Of a stretch of 18,529 nucleotides of DNA, positions 1 to 9,042 are shown piece after piece; the first letter of the stretch is position 1; every line of letters starts with the position of its first letter. The notes below the pieces were generated by a model that made no database searches, was not told the origin of the DNA, and worked only from the letters and a program-made list of their open reading frames with translations. A program made the translations under genes and the position numbers. This DNA is from an uncultured Oscillibacter sp. (GTDB lineage Bacteria; Bacillota; Clostridia; Oscillospirales; Oscillospiraceae): positions 1-18,529 of the forward strand of contig UQUC01000049.1 in NCBI GenBank assembly GCA_900544105.1, written 5' to 3'.

Positions 1-596
1 AGCTCGCGGTGCTGCACCTGGGCCTTCCACGCGAACAGGCAGCCGGCGGCGAAGCAGAGCAGCCCGACGCCGATGGCCGAGCCGACCCAGACCGCCCCCA
101 TGCCCATCCAGAAGTCGATCGGGTACATGGAGATGAGCAGCGAGTCGTAATTGAACGTCCAGGTGCCGTCCACGAAGAACAGCGAGTGGAAGGCGGCGAA
201 CAGGCCGTTGAAGTCGATAACGCCCCACAGCCCTAGTACGACGAGCACCGCCAGAAGCAGCGCCGGCCCCATGCGCAGCATGAAGGCCAAAGCTGCGAAC
301 TGCTTGCGAAAACCGAGCACCAGCGCGATGATGAGCGCCGCCACGCCGATCATGCCCAGATAGGAGCTCAAGCCCGTGATGAGCCCGTTGCAGTCCTCCA
401 AGTGGCTCACCGCGTCGGCGTCCAGGGCGTAGCGGTCGGACACCTTCGCCAGCGCGTCCATGGTCTCAAGCGCCGAACCGTCGCCAGCGGCCGCGCCATC
501 GTCCGCGGCCACCGCGCCGCCCTCCCCTTCCGCATCGCCAAGAACCTGCTTGGCCTGCTGCGTCCACTGGGAGTACTTGGGAGCCCCCTCGGCCGA
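1..596 (-). other. Foreign-looking segment: partial DUF1461/TIGR01906-like integral membrane protein
   Basis: This is the left part of the chimeric frame, about residues 86-283 and still open at the edge. It has a hydrophilic, Ala/Gly/Asp-rich stretch, then HLEDCNGLI (150-158), membrane segments near 161-181, 190-212 and 252-276, and an extracellular loop with FFVDGTWTFNYDSLL followed by ISMYPIDFW. The HL-D motif and the WTF...D-L-I...P..FW pattern are what I know from the DUF1461/TIGR01906 family, whose function is unknown. Serine codon use differs from the fab genes: 5 of 11 are TCG, against 1 of 13 in fabH, counted by eye. That suggests a high-GC actinobacterial donor such as Eggerthellaceae, which is inference. 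The protein's own N-terminus and first membrane segment are missing, replaced by FabF. Confidence 0.6.
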
Positions 597-851
597 GGCC
601 TCCCGCGCCGCCGCCACAGCGAACTGGGTGAAGCGGCCCATGCGCTTGGATTCCTGACGGCCCAGCAGGGCCTCCGGATCGAAGCCCTTTACCTCTGCCG
701 CCAGCTTCACCTTCTGAGCGGCGGGATCGTAATGGGTGATGGGGCCGATGCCACACACGCCGTTTTTCACGGCCTGCCAGCTTTCTCCCGCCGTCAGGCC
801 GATGGGGGTCACGGCCCCCAGACCGGTGATAACAACTCTGCGTCGTTCCAT
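1..851 (-). CDS. fabF: Chimeric ORF: FabF N-terminus joined in frame to a DUF1461-like membrane protein; runs off left edge
   Basis: Starts at ATG 849-851, 13 bases after fabG, with GAGGAGG just upstream. Residues 1 to about 85 are a clear beta-ketoacyl-ACP synthase II start: RRVVITGLGAVTPIG, then CGIGPITHYD, KGFDPEALLG and GRFTQFAVAAAREA. FabF condenses malonyl-ACP with acyl-ACP to elongate chains, and last place in a fab operon fits it. From about residue 86 the thiolase-fold sequence stops. The frame continues without a stop to the window edge as an unrelated membrane protein. The FabF Cys-His-His active site is therefore absent here. A working fabF is presumably elsewhere or was lost in assembly. 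I am confident of the FabF start, but not that this fused product exists in a cell. Confidence 0.8.
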   Translation of the reverse strand, partial: MERRRVVITGLGAVTPIGLTAGESWQAVKNGVCGIGPITHYDPAAQKVKLAAEVKGFDPEALLGRQESKRMGRFTQFAVAAAREASAEGAPKYSQWTQQAKQVLGDAEGEGGAVAADDGAAAGDGSALETMDALAKVSDRYALDADAVSHLEDCNGLITGLSSYLGMIGVAALIIALVLGFRKQFAALAFMLRMGPALLLAVLVVLGLWGVIDFNGLFAAFHSLFFVDGTWTFNYDSLLISMYPIDFWMGMGAVWVGSAIGVGLLCFAAGCLFAWKAQVQHRE

Positions 852-864
852 GTCGTGTTCCTCC

Positions 865-1608
865 TCACATACTCATGCCGCCGTCAACGGCAAGGACCTG
901 TCCGGTGATGTAGCCCGCGTCCTCGCCGGCTAAAAAGGCCACGGCCTTGGCCACGTTTTCCGGCGTTCCCATGCGGCCCATGGGAATGGAGCCGAGGGCG
1001 GCGTTTTTCGCGGTCTCCGTCAGCGCGGCGGTCATATCCGTGTCGATAAAGCCGGGGGCCACGGCGTTGACGGTGATGTTCCGTCCCGCCAGCTCCTTGG
1101 CGAGAGATTTGGTCATGCCGATGACGCCGGCTTTGCTGGCGGCGTAATTCACCTGTCCGGCGTTGCCCCGGAGACCTACCACGCTGGAGAGGTTCACGAT
1201 GCGGCCATAGCGCTGCTTCACCATCTGCCGGGCCACGGCCTTCATGCAAAGGAAGGCGCCCCGGAGGTTGGCGGCGATAACGGCGTCAAAATCCTCCGGC
1301 TTCATCATCATGAGCAGGCCGTCCTTCGTGATGCCCGCGTTGTTCACCAGAATGTCGATGCGGCCAAAGGTTTTGAGGGCGGCGTCCATCAGGGCCTTTA
1401 CCTCGTCCTCTTTCGACACGTCGCACCGGATGGCTACGGCCTTGGCTCCAAGGGACTCGCAGGCGGCAACGGTCTCATTGGCCGCCGCTTCGTTGCCTGC
1501 GTAGCAGAGCACCACGTTGGCTCCGCCCCGGGCCAGCTCCAGACAGATCGCCCGGCCCAGACCCCGGCTGCCGCCGGTGACGACGGCTGTTTTTTCAGAA
1601 AAATTCAT
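865..1608 (-). CDS. fabG: 3-oxoacyl-[ACP] reductase FabG
   Basis: NADPH-dependent reduction of beta-ketoacyl-ACP to beta-hydroxyacyl-ACP, the first reductive step of each elongation cycle (cytosolic). At 247 residues it is the usual size for this short-chain dehydrogenase. Visible motifs are the cofactor loop TGGSRGLGRAI (11-21), NNAG (89-92), and the catalytic set Asn114, Ser142, Tyr155 and Lys159 within SSVVG and NYAASKAG. The C-terminus GYITGQVLAVDGGMSM is typical of FabG. Its ATG overlaps the fabD stop by 4 bases (ATGA), so translation is probably coupled. fabF starts 13 bases downstream. Confidence 0.97.
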   Translation of the reverse strand: MNFSEKTAVVTGGSRGLGRAICLELARGGANVVLCYAGNEAAANETVAACESLGAKAVAIRCDVSKEDEVKALMDAALKTFGRIDILVNNAGITKDGLLMMMKPEDFDAVIAANLRGAFLCMKAVARQMVKQRYGRIVNLSSVVGLRGNAGQVNYAASKAGVIGMTKSLAKELAGRNITVNAVAPGFIDTDMTAALTETAKNAALGSIPMGRMGTPENVAKAVAFLAGEDAGYITGQVLAVDGGMSM

Positions 1609-2546
1609 AGCGATGCTCCTTTGAGGGTCTCCGTCAGCTGTTCCAGCTCCGCCGCGGTCTCCACGGCGTACACAGGCAGCTCCGGGACGGTTTTCTTCAC
1701 AAAGCCGCTGAGGGCCTTGCCCGGACCGATCTCCACCAGTGCGTCCAGCCCCATGGCGGCCATGCGGCGGAGGGAATCCTCCATGTAGACGCTGCTCTGC
1801 ACCTGCCGCACCAGCAGCTCCGGGATGGCAGCGCCATCGGGACGCTCCGCGCCCAGACAGTTGAAGATTACGGGAATTTGCGGCTCCCGGAATTCCACGG
1901 TGCGGAACCGCTCCGCCAGAGCGTCTCCGGCGGGGGCCATGAGGGGAGTGTGGAAGGGACCGCTGACCTTCAGCGGCAGACAGCGGCGGGCGCCTTTTTC
2001 CTTTGCCAGAGCCGCCGCCGTCTCCACGGCGGCCTTCTCGCCGCCGAGGACCAGCTGGCCGGGGCAGTTGTAGTTGGCGATGACCACGCAGCCGTGGGCG
2101 GAGGCCTCGTCACAGGCCTCCTGCAAGGCTGCCCGGTCCAGCCCCAGCACCGCTACCATGGCAGAGGGCCGTCCGGCTGCGGCTTCCTCCATGGCTTTGC
2201 CACGGAAGGCCACCAGCTCCACGGCGGTGTCGGCGTCAAAGACCCCGGCGGCGTGGAGGGCGGAATACTCACCCAGAGACAGTCCGGCGGCAGCGGCGGG
2301 GACGATGCCCCGCTCCGCCAGCAGCGCGGTCATGCCTGCGGCGAAGGCCACCATGCAGGGCTGGGTGTAGCGGGTCTGATTCAGAACGCCCTTTGCGTCG
2401 GTGAAGGAGACCTCCTTTAAGTCGAAATCCACCTGCTCTGCGGCGCTGTCCAGCACGGCGCGGAAGGTGGGGAAGCGCTCATACAGGTCAGCGCCCATGC
2501 CGGGGTGCTGGCTGCCCTGTCCCGCGTATAAAAATCCTAACTTCAT
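1605..2546 (-). CDS. fabD: Malonyl-CoA:ACP transacylase FabD
   Basis: Transfers malonyl from CoA to ACP, supplying the extender unit for FabH and FabF. It has 313 residues from the ATG at 2544-2546, starting MKLGFLYAGQGSQHPGMG. I chose this start because the YAGQGSQ block is the normal N-terminus, a GGAGGT lies just upstream, and the ATG overlaps the upstream stop as ATGA. The frame stays open to 2738, but that extension reads through the preceding gene. The nucleophile is Ser90 in GLSLGEYSAL (Leu where E. coli has His before the Ser), with Arg115 in VAFRGKAM and the catalytic His199 in GPFHTPLM. It overlaps fabG by 4 bases. Confidence 0.96.
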   Translation of the reverse strand: MKLGFLYAGQGSQHPGMGADLYERFPTFRAVLDSAAEQVDFDLKEVSFTDAKGVLNQTRYTQPCMVAFAAGMTALLAERGIVPAAAAGLSLGEYSALHAAGVFDADTAVELVAFRGKAMEEAAAGRPSAMVAVLGLDRAALQEACDEASAHGCVVIANYNCPGQLVLGGEKAAVETAAALAKEKGARRCLPLKVSGPFHTPLMAPAGDALAERFRTVEFREPQIPVIFNCLGAERPDGAAIPELLVRQVQSSVYMEDSLRRMAAMGLDALVEIGPGKALSGFVKKTVPELPVYAVETAAELEQLTETLKGASL

Positions 2547-3616
2547 TGCGCGGACCTCCATTCGTCCATGATCTGAGTCATCTGCTCCGGCACGGTGGAG
2601 AGGGTGTTCACCTCGCCGCCGGCGGCTCCGCAGAAAAACAGGCCGTTCTCCCAATCGCCGTTCCGGGCGGCGATCAGGGCCTTGGAAATGCAGTAGGGGG
2701 CGTTTTTGCCGTCGCAGGTGACGATGCACTTCACGCACCGCTCCGGGGGCGGCTGGGTACCGTTCTCCACCCGCCGGATCAGGGGACTGCGCAGCGCCCG
2801 GCCCGGCATCCCCACGGGGCTTTTCACCAGTGTGATGTCATCGGCCTTTGCCGCTAAGAGCCGCTGCTTGTAGCCCTCGGAGGCGTCGCACTCCGCCGTG
2901 GCGATGAACCGGGTGGCGAACTGCGCCCCGGCAGCGCCCTCCTTCATGTAGCGGGCCATGTCTGCGCCGTTTTTCACGCCGCCGGCCACGAAAACCGGAA
3001 TGTCCCGGCCCGCCTTGTCCCGGAAGGGGGCGATGGCGGTCAGGACCTCCCGCAAAAGGTCGGAAAGGGAGGGGGGCGCGTCCAGATCCTGCCGGGAGAA
3101 GCCCAGATGCCCTCCGGCCTCCGGTCCCTCCAAGATCAAAAAGTCGGGGATGCGGCCATAGTGCCGGTCCCACAGCTTGCACAGCAGCCCCGCCGCCCGG
3201 CCGCTGCTGACGATGGGGGCGATGGCGGCGTCGCTGTCGGAGACTTCGGAGGCCAGCGCGGGGAGATCCTTGGGAAGTCCCGCGCCGCAGACGATGGCGT
3301 CAGCCCCCGCCCGGAGAGCGGTGCGGACGCTGTCGGCATACTGGGTGGTGGCGACCATGGCGTTTACGGCGATCAGCCCCGCGCCGTGGGCCAAAACCTT
3401 GGCATGGCGGACCTGCCGGTCCAGCGCCCGGAGGTTGGCTTCAAAGGGTCGCTTGGCGAAATCCGGCTCCTGAAAGCCGCAGACGGCGGTGGAGAGGGTC
3501 CCCATGCCGCCGCAGGCGGCTACCGCCCCGGCAAGGCCGTCCAGACTGATCCCCACGCCCATGCCCCCCTGCAAGATCGGGAGGGGGAGGGCCTTTCCCC
3601 GGATCGTTACCGCCAT
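2543..3616 (-). CDS. FabK/nitronate monooxygenase-family FMN oxidoreductase with a C-terminal Cys cluster
   Basis: 357-residue TIM-barrel flavoprotein of the NMO/2-nitropropane dioxygenase/FabK family. Visible are the N-terminal PILQGGMGVGIS, the putative catalytic His170 in EGPEAGGHLGF, and the FMN-phosphate region PVFVAGGVKNGADMARY (207-223). It is about 40 residues longer than the neighbouring FabK. The extra length carries Cys294, Cys297, Cys301 and Cys309 (CVKCIVTC...APYC), which could be a metal or Fe-S site, though that is inference. It sits between fabK and fabD, overlapping fabK by 10 bases and fabD by 4, so it is co-translated with lipid genes. It could be a second enoyl-ACP reductase, a flavin oxidase removing toxic nitronates, or a dedicated accessory enzyme. 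The family is sure; the substrate is not. Confidence 0.85.
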   Translation of the reverse strand: MAVTIRGKALPLPILQGGMGVGISLDGLAGAVAACGGMGTLSTAVCGFQEPDFAKRPFEANLRALDRQVRHAKVLAHGAGLIAVNAMVATTQYADSVRTALRAGADAIVCGAGLPKDLPALASEVSDSDAAIAPIVSSGRAAGLLCKLWDRHYGRIPDFLILEGPEAGGHLGFSRQDLDAPPSLSDLLREVLTAIAPFRDKAGRDIPVFVAGGVKNGADMARYMKEGAAGAQFATRFIATAECDASEGYKQRLLAAKADDITLVKSPVGMPGRALRSPLIRRVENGTQPPPERCVKCIVTCDGKNAPYCISKALIAARNGDWENGLFFCGAAGGEVNTLSTVPEQMTQIMDEWRSAQ

Positions 3617-4548
3617 GCTGCCTCCGTGGCCTTCAAAACGGCCTGACTGCCTGCGTACAGCTCCTCAAAGATCTGACGCAGGGGCTTGATCTCATGGAGC
3701 ATACCGGCCACCTGACCGGCCATGACGCTGCCCCGCTCCATGTCTCCCTCGAACACCGCGCGGCGGAGACCGCCGAGGGTGACGTGTTCCAGCTCCTCCA
3801 GCGTGGCCCCCCGCTTTTCCAGGGCGAGATACTCCCGGGCCATTTTGTTTTTCAGCACCCGCACCGGTCCGCCGATGGAGCGGCCCGTCACGGTGGTGTC
3901 GCTGTCCTTGGCCTTCAGAAGGGCCAGCTTGTAGTTTTCGTGGATGGGGCACTCAAGGCTTGTCAGCAGGCAGGTGCCCACCTGAATGCCGCAGGCCCCC
4001 AGAGCGAAGGCCGCGGCCGCCTGCCGTCCGTCGGCAATGCCGCCGGCGGCGATCACAGGGACGTCCACCGTGTCGATGACCTGGGGCACCAGCGCCATGG
4101 TGGTCATTTCCCCCACATGGCCGCCGGACTCCATGCCCTCGGCGATGATGGCGTCGGCTCCCTGGTTCACCAGCCGCTTGGCAAGGATGGAGGCCGCCAC
4201 CACGGGCAGCACCTTGATCCCGGCAGCTTTCCACGCGGGGATGTACTTGCCGGGACTGCCCGCCCCGGTGGTCACCACCTGAACGCCCTCCTCTATGATG
4301 ATCTGGGCCATTTCGTCGGCGCAGGGGTTCATCAGCATCAGGTTCACGCCGAAGGGCTTGTCCGTCAGGCTCTTGCAGATGCGGATCTGCTTGCGCAGCA
4401 GGTCCGCTTCCAGCATCCCGCCGGTGGCGATGACGCCCAAGGCCCCCGCGTTAGAGCAGGCGGCGGCAAATTCGCCTGTGGCGATGTTGGCCATGCCGCC
4501 CTGGATAATGGGGAACTCCGTCCCCAGCAGCTCGTTGAGTTTTTTCAT
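3607..4548 (-). CDS. fabK: Enoyl-[ACP] reductase FabK (FMN-dependent)
   Basis: Last reduction of the elongation cycle, trans-2-enoyl-ACP to acyl-ACP, using FMN and NAD(P)H; it replaces FabI in many Firmicutes. The protein is 313 residues from the ATG at 4546-4548, preceded by AAGGAG. A longer frame to 4605 exists but would start inside fabH. Hallmarks are PIIQGGMANIATGEFAAA (13-30), FGVNLMLMNP, and the catalytic His144 in EGMESGGHVGEMTTM, at the position known for S. pneumoniae FabK. The phosphate-binding PVIAAGGIADGRQ (164-176) and GTCLLTSLECPIHENYK also fit. It lies 26 bases after fabH and overlaps the next flavoprotein gene by 10 bases. Confidence 0.93.
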   Translation of the reverse strand: MKKLNELLGTEFPIIQGGMANIATGEFAAACSNAGALGVIATGGMLEADLLRKQIRICKSLTDKPFGVNLMLMNPCADEMAQIIIEEGVQVVTTGAGSPGKYIPAWKAAGIKVLPVVAASILAKRLVNQGADAIIAEGMESGGHVGEMTTMALVPQVIDTVDVPVIAAGGIADGRQAAAAFALGACGIQVGTCLLTSLECPIHENYKLALLKAKDSDTTVTGRSIGGPVRVLKNKMAREYLALEKRGATLEELEHVTLGGLRRAVFEGDMERGSVMAGQVAGMLHEIKPLRQIFEELYAGSQAVLKATEAAWR

Positions 4549-4574
4549 AGTATGCTCCTTTTCAGAAAAGAGGC

Positions 4575-5522
4575 TCAGGCCATTTCCAGCACCGCGCCGC
4601 CCCATGTCAGGCCGCCGCCGAAGGCCGTCAGCAGCAGGCGGCTGCCGGGACCCACGCGGCCCTGCTCCACCAGCTCGCTGAGGACCAGCGGGACGCTGGC
4701 AGCGGCGGTGTTGCCGTAACGGTCGATGTTTTTGTAGTATTTTTCCGGCGGGATGCGGTATTTCCGCACCGCCAGGTCAATGATGCGGGCGTTGGCCTGA
4801 TGGAACACGAAGAAGTCGATGTCCGCCGGGGTCAGTCCCGCCTTTTTCAGCGTGGCGTCCATACAGGCGGGGACGGTCTCCACGGCGAATTTGAATACCT
4901 GCGTCCCCTCCATGGAGAGGATGTTAGGCTCTCCCCGGCCAAGGCCCGGCAGACGCAGGAGAACGTCGTCCCCCCGGCTGCCCAGCACAGCGCCGATGGA
5001 GGGCCACCCCTCCCGGCACTCCACCACGGCGGCGGCCGCGCCGTCTCCAAAGAGGATGCAGGTGCCCCGGTCCGTCCAGTCCACCACGCGGCTCAAAGCC
5101 TCCGCCCCCACCACCAGACCGAATTTCCGGGGGGAGGCGTTCAGCAGACACTCCATAGTGTGCAGGGCGTAGACAAAGCCGGTGCAGGCGGCGTTCAGGT
5201 CGAAACAGGGGGTATCCTCCGGCAGACCCAGCGCCCGTTGCAGCAGACAGGCGGCAGAGGGCACCACAGTGTCCGCCGAGACGGTGGCCACGATGCACAC
5301 GCCGATATCCGCCGGGGTGATCCCGGCCATGTGCAGAGCGTCCCGCGCGGCGCTGACGCACAGCTCCGTGAGGGTCTCTTTTTCACAGCGGCAGCGGCTG
5401 CGGATGCCGGTGCGGGCGGTGATCCACTCGTCATTGGTATCCACCAGCCGGGAAAGATCGTCGTTGGTGACGGTATTGGCGGGGACACAGCGGCCTGTGC
5501 CCCGGAGCTTGATCCCGTTCAT
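4575..5522 (-). CDS. fabH: 3-oxoacyl-[ACP] synthase III FabH
   Basis: Starts fatty acid synthesis by condensing an acyl-CoA primer with malonyl-ACP. Its primer preference sets straight or branched chains. The protein is 315 residues from the ATG at 5520-5522, which overlaps the accA stop as ATGA. The N-terminus MNGIKLRGTGRCVPANTVTN is the normal FabH start, and the open frame to 5780 is read-through of accA. The catalytic triad is visible: Cys113 (NAACTGFVYAL), His241 (FVFHQANARI) and Asn271 (YGNTAAASVP). TDRGTCILFGDGAAAAV (150-166) and the C-terminal FGGGLTWGGAVLEMA are typical. FabK begins 26 bases downstream. Confidence 0.96.
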   Translation of the reverse strand: MNGIKLRGTGRCVPANTVTNDDLSRLVDTNDEWITARTGIRSRCRCEKETLTELCVSAARDALHMAGITPADIGVCIVATVSADTVVPSAACLLQRALGLPEDTPCFDLNAACTGFVYALHTMECLLNASPRKFGLVVGAEALSRVVDWTDRGTCILFGDGAAAAVVECREGWPSIGAVLGSRGDDVLLRLPGLGRGEPNILSMEGTQVFKFAVETVPACMDATLKKAGLTPADIDFFVFHQANARIIDLAVRKYRIPPEKYYKNIDRYGNTAAASVPLVLSELVEQGRVGPGSRLLLTAFGGGLTWGGAVLEMA

Positions 5523-6328
5523 GCGTCCTCCTTCCCGCGGCCAAGGGCGCGGAATTTCTGATAGCGCCGTTCCGTCAGGCTGACGGCGCTTTCCTTCAGC
5601 AGGGGTTCCAGACAGGCGGTCAGCGCCCGGTCCAGATTCCACAGCGTCCGGCTGGGGTCGGTCTGCGCGCCGCCCTCCGGCTCCCGGACGATGCCATCGA
5701 TGACTCCCAGCTTTTTCAGCTCCGGAGCGGTGAGCTTCATCAGCTCCGCCGCCTCGCCGGAGCGCTGGGCGTCCTTCCACAAAATAGAGGCGAAGCCCTC
5801 CGGGGACAAAATGGCGTACACGGCGTTTTCCAGCATCAGCACCCGGTCGGCCACGGCCAGCGCCAGCGCGCCGCCGCTGTTGCCCTCCCCGGTGACGACG
5901 GCGATGACCGGCACCGTCAGACGGCTCATCTCAAAGAGATTCCGGGCGATGGCCTCGCCCTGACCGTGCTCCTCGGCCTCCAGGCCGGGATAGGCCCCGG
6001 CGGTGTCGATAAAGGTAAATATAGGGCGGCGGAACTTCTCCGCCTGCTTCATGAGCCGCAGAGCCTTGCGGTAGCCCTCCGGCCCCGGCATCCCGAAGTT
6101 GCACCGGAGGTTTTCCTCCAGCGTTTTGCCCTTCCGGGTGCCGATGACGGTAACGGGCCGCCCGTGGAACAGGGCGATGCCGCCTAAAATGGCGGGGTCC
6201 TCCCGGCAGGACCGGTCTCCCCGCTGCTCAAAGAAATCGGTGAACAGTCCGTCGATATAATCTGTGATATTGGGCCGCTGGGGATGGCGGGCCAGCGCCA
6301 CCCGCTCCGCGGCGGTTTTCTCAGCCAT
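5519..6328 (-). CDS. accA: Acetyl-CoA carboxylase carboxyltransferase subunit alpha
   Basis: With AccD it forms the carboxyltransferase that moves CO2 from carboxybiotin on AccB to acetyl-CoA, giving malonyl-CoA. Its 269 residues are shorter than E. coli AccA (about 319), mainly from a reduced N-terminus. The conserved core is present: RPNITDYIDGLFTDFFEQRGDR, IGTRKGK, NFGMPGPEGYRKALRLM, FIDTAGAYPGLEAEEHGQGE, and GEGNSGGALALAVADRVLML followed by SPEGFASILWKD. The start at 6328 has AAAGGAG upstream and overlaps the end of accD by 8 bases. Such overlap favours equal output of the two subunits. Confidence 0.95.
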   Translation of the reverse strand: MAEKTAAERVALARHPQRPNITDYIDGLFTDFFEQRGDRSCREDPAILGGIALFHGRPVTVIGTRKGKTLEENLRCNFGMPGPEGYRKALRLMKQAEKFRRPIFTFIDTAGAYPGLEAEEHGQGEAIARNLFEMSRLTVPVIAVVTGEGNSGGALALAVADRVLMLENAVYAILSPEGFASILWKDAQRSGEAAELMKLTAPELKKLGVIDGIVREPEGGAQTDPSRTLWNLDRALTACLEPLLKESAVSLTERRYQKFRALGRGKEDA

Positions 6329-7178
6329 GGCGTTCTCCTTTCCCGTGGAGCTTCAGCAAACGGATGAGGGTGTCCCGCAGATCCTTCCGGGGGACCACCG
6401 CGTCCACAAAGCCGTGCTCCATCTGAAACTCCGCACGCTGAAAGCCCCCCGGCAGGGTCTCGCCGATGGTCTGCTGAATGACGCGAGGCCCGGCGAAGCC
6501 GATGAGCGCGCCGGGTTCGGCCAGAATAATGTCCCCTAACGAGGCAAAGCTGGCGGTGACGCCGCCGGTGGTGGGGTCCGTGAGAACGGAGATGTACAGC
6601 AGTCCCTTTTCCGAAAACCGGGCCAGGGCCGCGCTGGTTTTTGCCATCTGCATGAGGGATAAAATGCCCTCCTGCATCCGCGCCCCGCCGCTGGCGGCAA
6701 AGAGGATCAGGGGCAGCTTGTTTTTCCCGGCGTACTCGATGGCCAGCGTCAGCTTTTCCCCTACGGCGGCGCTCATGCTGCCCATGAGAAAGCGGCTGTC
6801 CAGCACGCCCACCACGCAGCGGCTTCCGCCCATGGTGCCGGTGGCGGTGACCACGGCCTCGTTCATGCCGGTCTTGCGGCGGGCGCCGTCCAGCTTGGCC
6901 TCGTAGCCGGGGAAGCGGAGGGGGTCGCTGGCCGTCAGCTTTTCATGCAGCTCCCGGAAGGAGCCGGGGTCCAGCACGCTGCTGAGCCGGTAATAGGCCC
7001 CCATGGGGAAGTGGTAGCCGCACAGGGGGCAGACGGACAGCGCCGCCGCCACGTCCTTTCGCTGGCTCTCCCCGCCGCAATGGGGGCAGGTGACTAACTT
7101 TTCACCGGGGACGTAATTCTCCCGCATGGCTTTCATGGCCAGCAGCCGCGCCCGGCGTTTCGCAAAAATGTTTTCCAT
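6321..7178 (-). CDS. accD: Acetyl-CoA carboxylase carboxyltransferase subunit beta (zinc-ribbon)
   Basis: Beta subunit of the carboxyltransferase, partner of AccA; 285 residues is a normal length. An N-terminal four-cysteine zinc ribbon is visible (CPHC, then CPLC about 18 residues later, roughly residues 32-56). The crotonase-like core follows: SRCVVGVLDSRFLMGSMSAAVGEKL, SGGARMQEGILSLMQMAKTS, SVLTDPTTGGVTASFASLGD and AEPGALIGFAGPRVI. Its AAAGGA ribosome binding site overlaps the accC stop, only 3 bases before its own ATG. The 3' end overlaps accA by 8 bases. Confidence 0.96.
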   Translation of the reverse strand: MENIFAKRRARLLAMKAMRENYVPGEKLVTCPHCGGESQRKDVAAALSVCPLCGYHFPMGAYYRLSSVLDPGSFRELHEKLTASDPLRFPGYEAKLDGARRKTGMNEAVVTATGTMGGSRCVVGVLDSRFLMGSMSAAVGEKLTLAIEYAGKNKLPLILFAASGGARMQEGILSLMQMAKTSAALARFSEKGLLYISVLTDPTTGGVTASFASLGDIILAEPGALIGFAGPRVIQQTIGETLPGGFQRAEFQMEHGFVDAVVPRKDLRDTLIRLLKLHGKGERHG

Positions 7179-7181
7179 GTA

Positions 7182-8560
<1,379 letters not shown>

Positions 8561-8567
<7 letters not shown>

Positions 8568-8980
8568 GGCTGATAGCGGAACAGAGGCTCCCCGAAGGAA
8601 ACCAGCGCGCCGTTTTCCTTCAGAACCGCCGTGATCTCGCAGTCACAGGGGGCGGGGATCTCGCTCATCATCTTCATGGCCTCCAGCAGGCAGACGGGCT
8701 GGCCCTTGCGCACCCGGTCGCCCACCTTCACAAAGGGAGGCTGCTCCGGGGCGGAGGCGGCGTAGAAGGTACCCACCATGGGGGCGGTGATGGCATCGCC
8801 CTCCGGCTCAGCGGCCGCGGGTACCGCCGGGGCAGCAGCCGCTGCCGGGATCACCGGCGCGGCGGGAGCGGAGACGGCCCGCTCCATTTCTATGGTAAAT
8901 TCCTGGGTGGACAGCTTCAGCTTGGACAGGGAGCTTCCCTCGAAGCGGGCCAGCAGGTCGTTCAGTTCTTGATTGGTCAT
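8561..8980 (-). CDS. accB: Biotin carboxyl carrier protein of acetyl-CoA carboxylase
   Basis: Carries the swinging biotin arm between AccC and the AccAD carboxyltransferase. The 139 residues show the standard layout. An N-terminal helix region (MTNQELNDLLARFEGSSLSKL) is followed by an Ala/Pro-rich flexible linker (about 36-60). A C-terminal biotinyl domain starts ITAPMVGTFYAA and carries biotin on Lys103 in LLEAMKMMSEI. GAGGAAAGGA precedes the ATG. A 12-bp hairpin separates it from acpP, and it overlaps accC by 7 bases. Confidence 0.96.
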
Positions 8981-9042
8981 GGAATATCCTTTCCTCGCAA
9001 AACCGGACCGCCGGAGGGTCTGTACCCTCCGGCGGACGCACG
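8981..9042 (-). promoter_or_regulatory. acpP-accB intergenic hairpin (possible attenuator or RNA processing/stability element)
   Basis: A perfect 12-bp inverted repeat, arms 9008-9019 and 9024-9035 with a 4-base loop, lies between the acpP stop and the accB start. The arms are CCGCCGGAGGGT and its complement. On the transcribed strand only a short GGTTTTGC follows, so a full terminator is doubtful. A partial terminator or 3' stabiliser would let acpP, whose product is needed in excess, be expressed above the enzyme genes. The structure is seen; the role is inferred. Confidence 0.6.

Noticed and set aside
2547..2738. Upstream extension of fabD to an ATG at 2738
   Set aside because: The added residues overlap the preceding flavoprotein gene in another frame, and the conserved YAGQGSQ start is at the 2546 ATG.
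5523..5780. Upstream extension of fabH to 5780
   Set aside because: It is read-through of accA in another frame. The FabH N-terminus is conserved from the 5522 ATG, which overlaps the accA stop.
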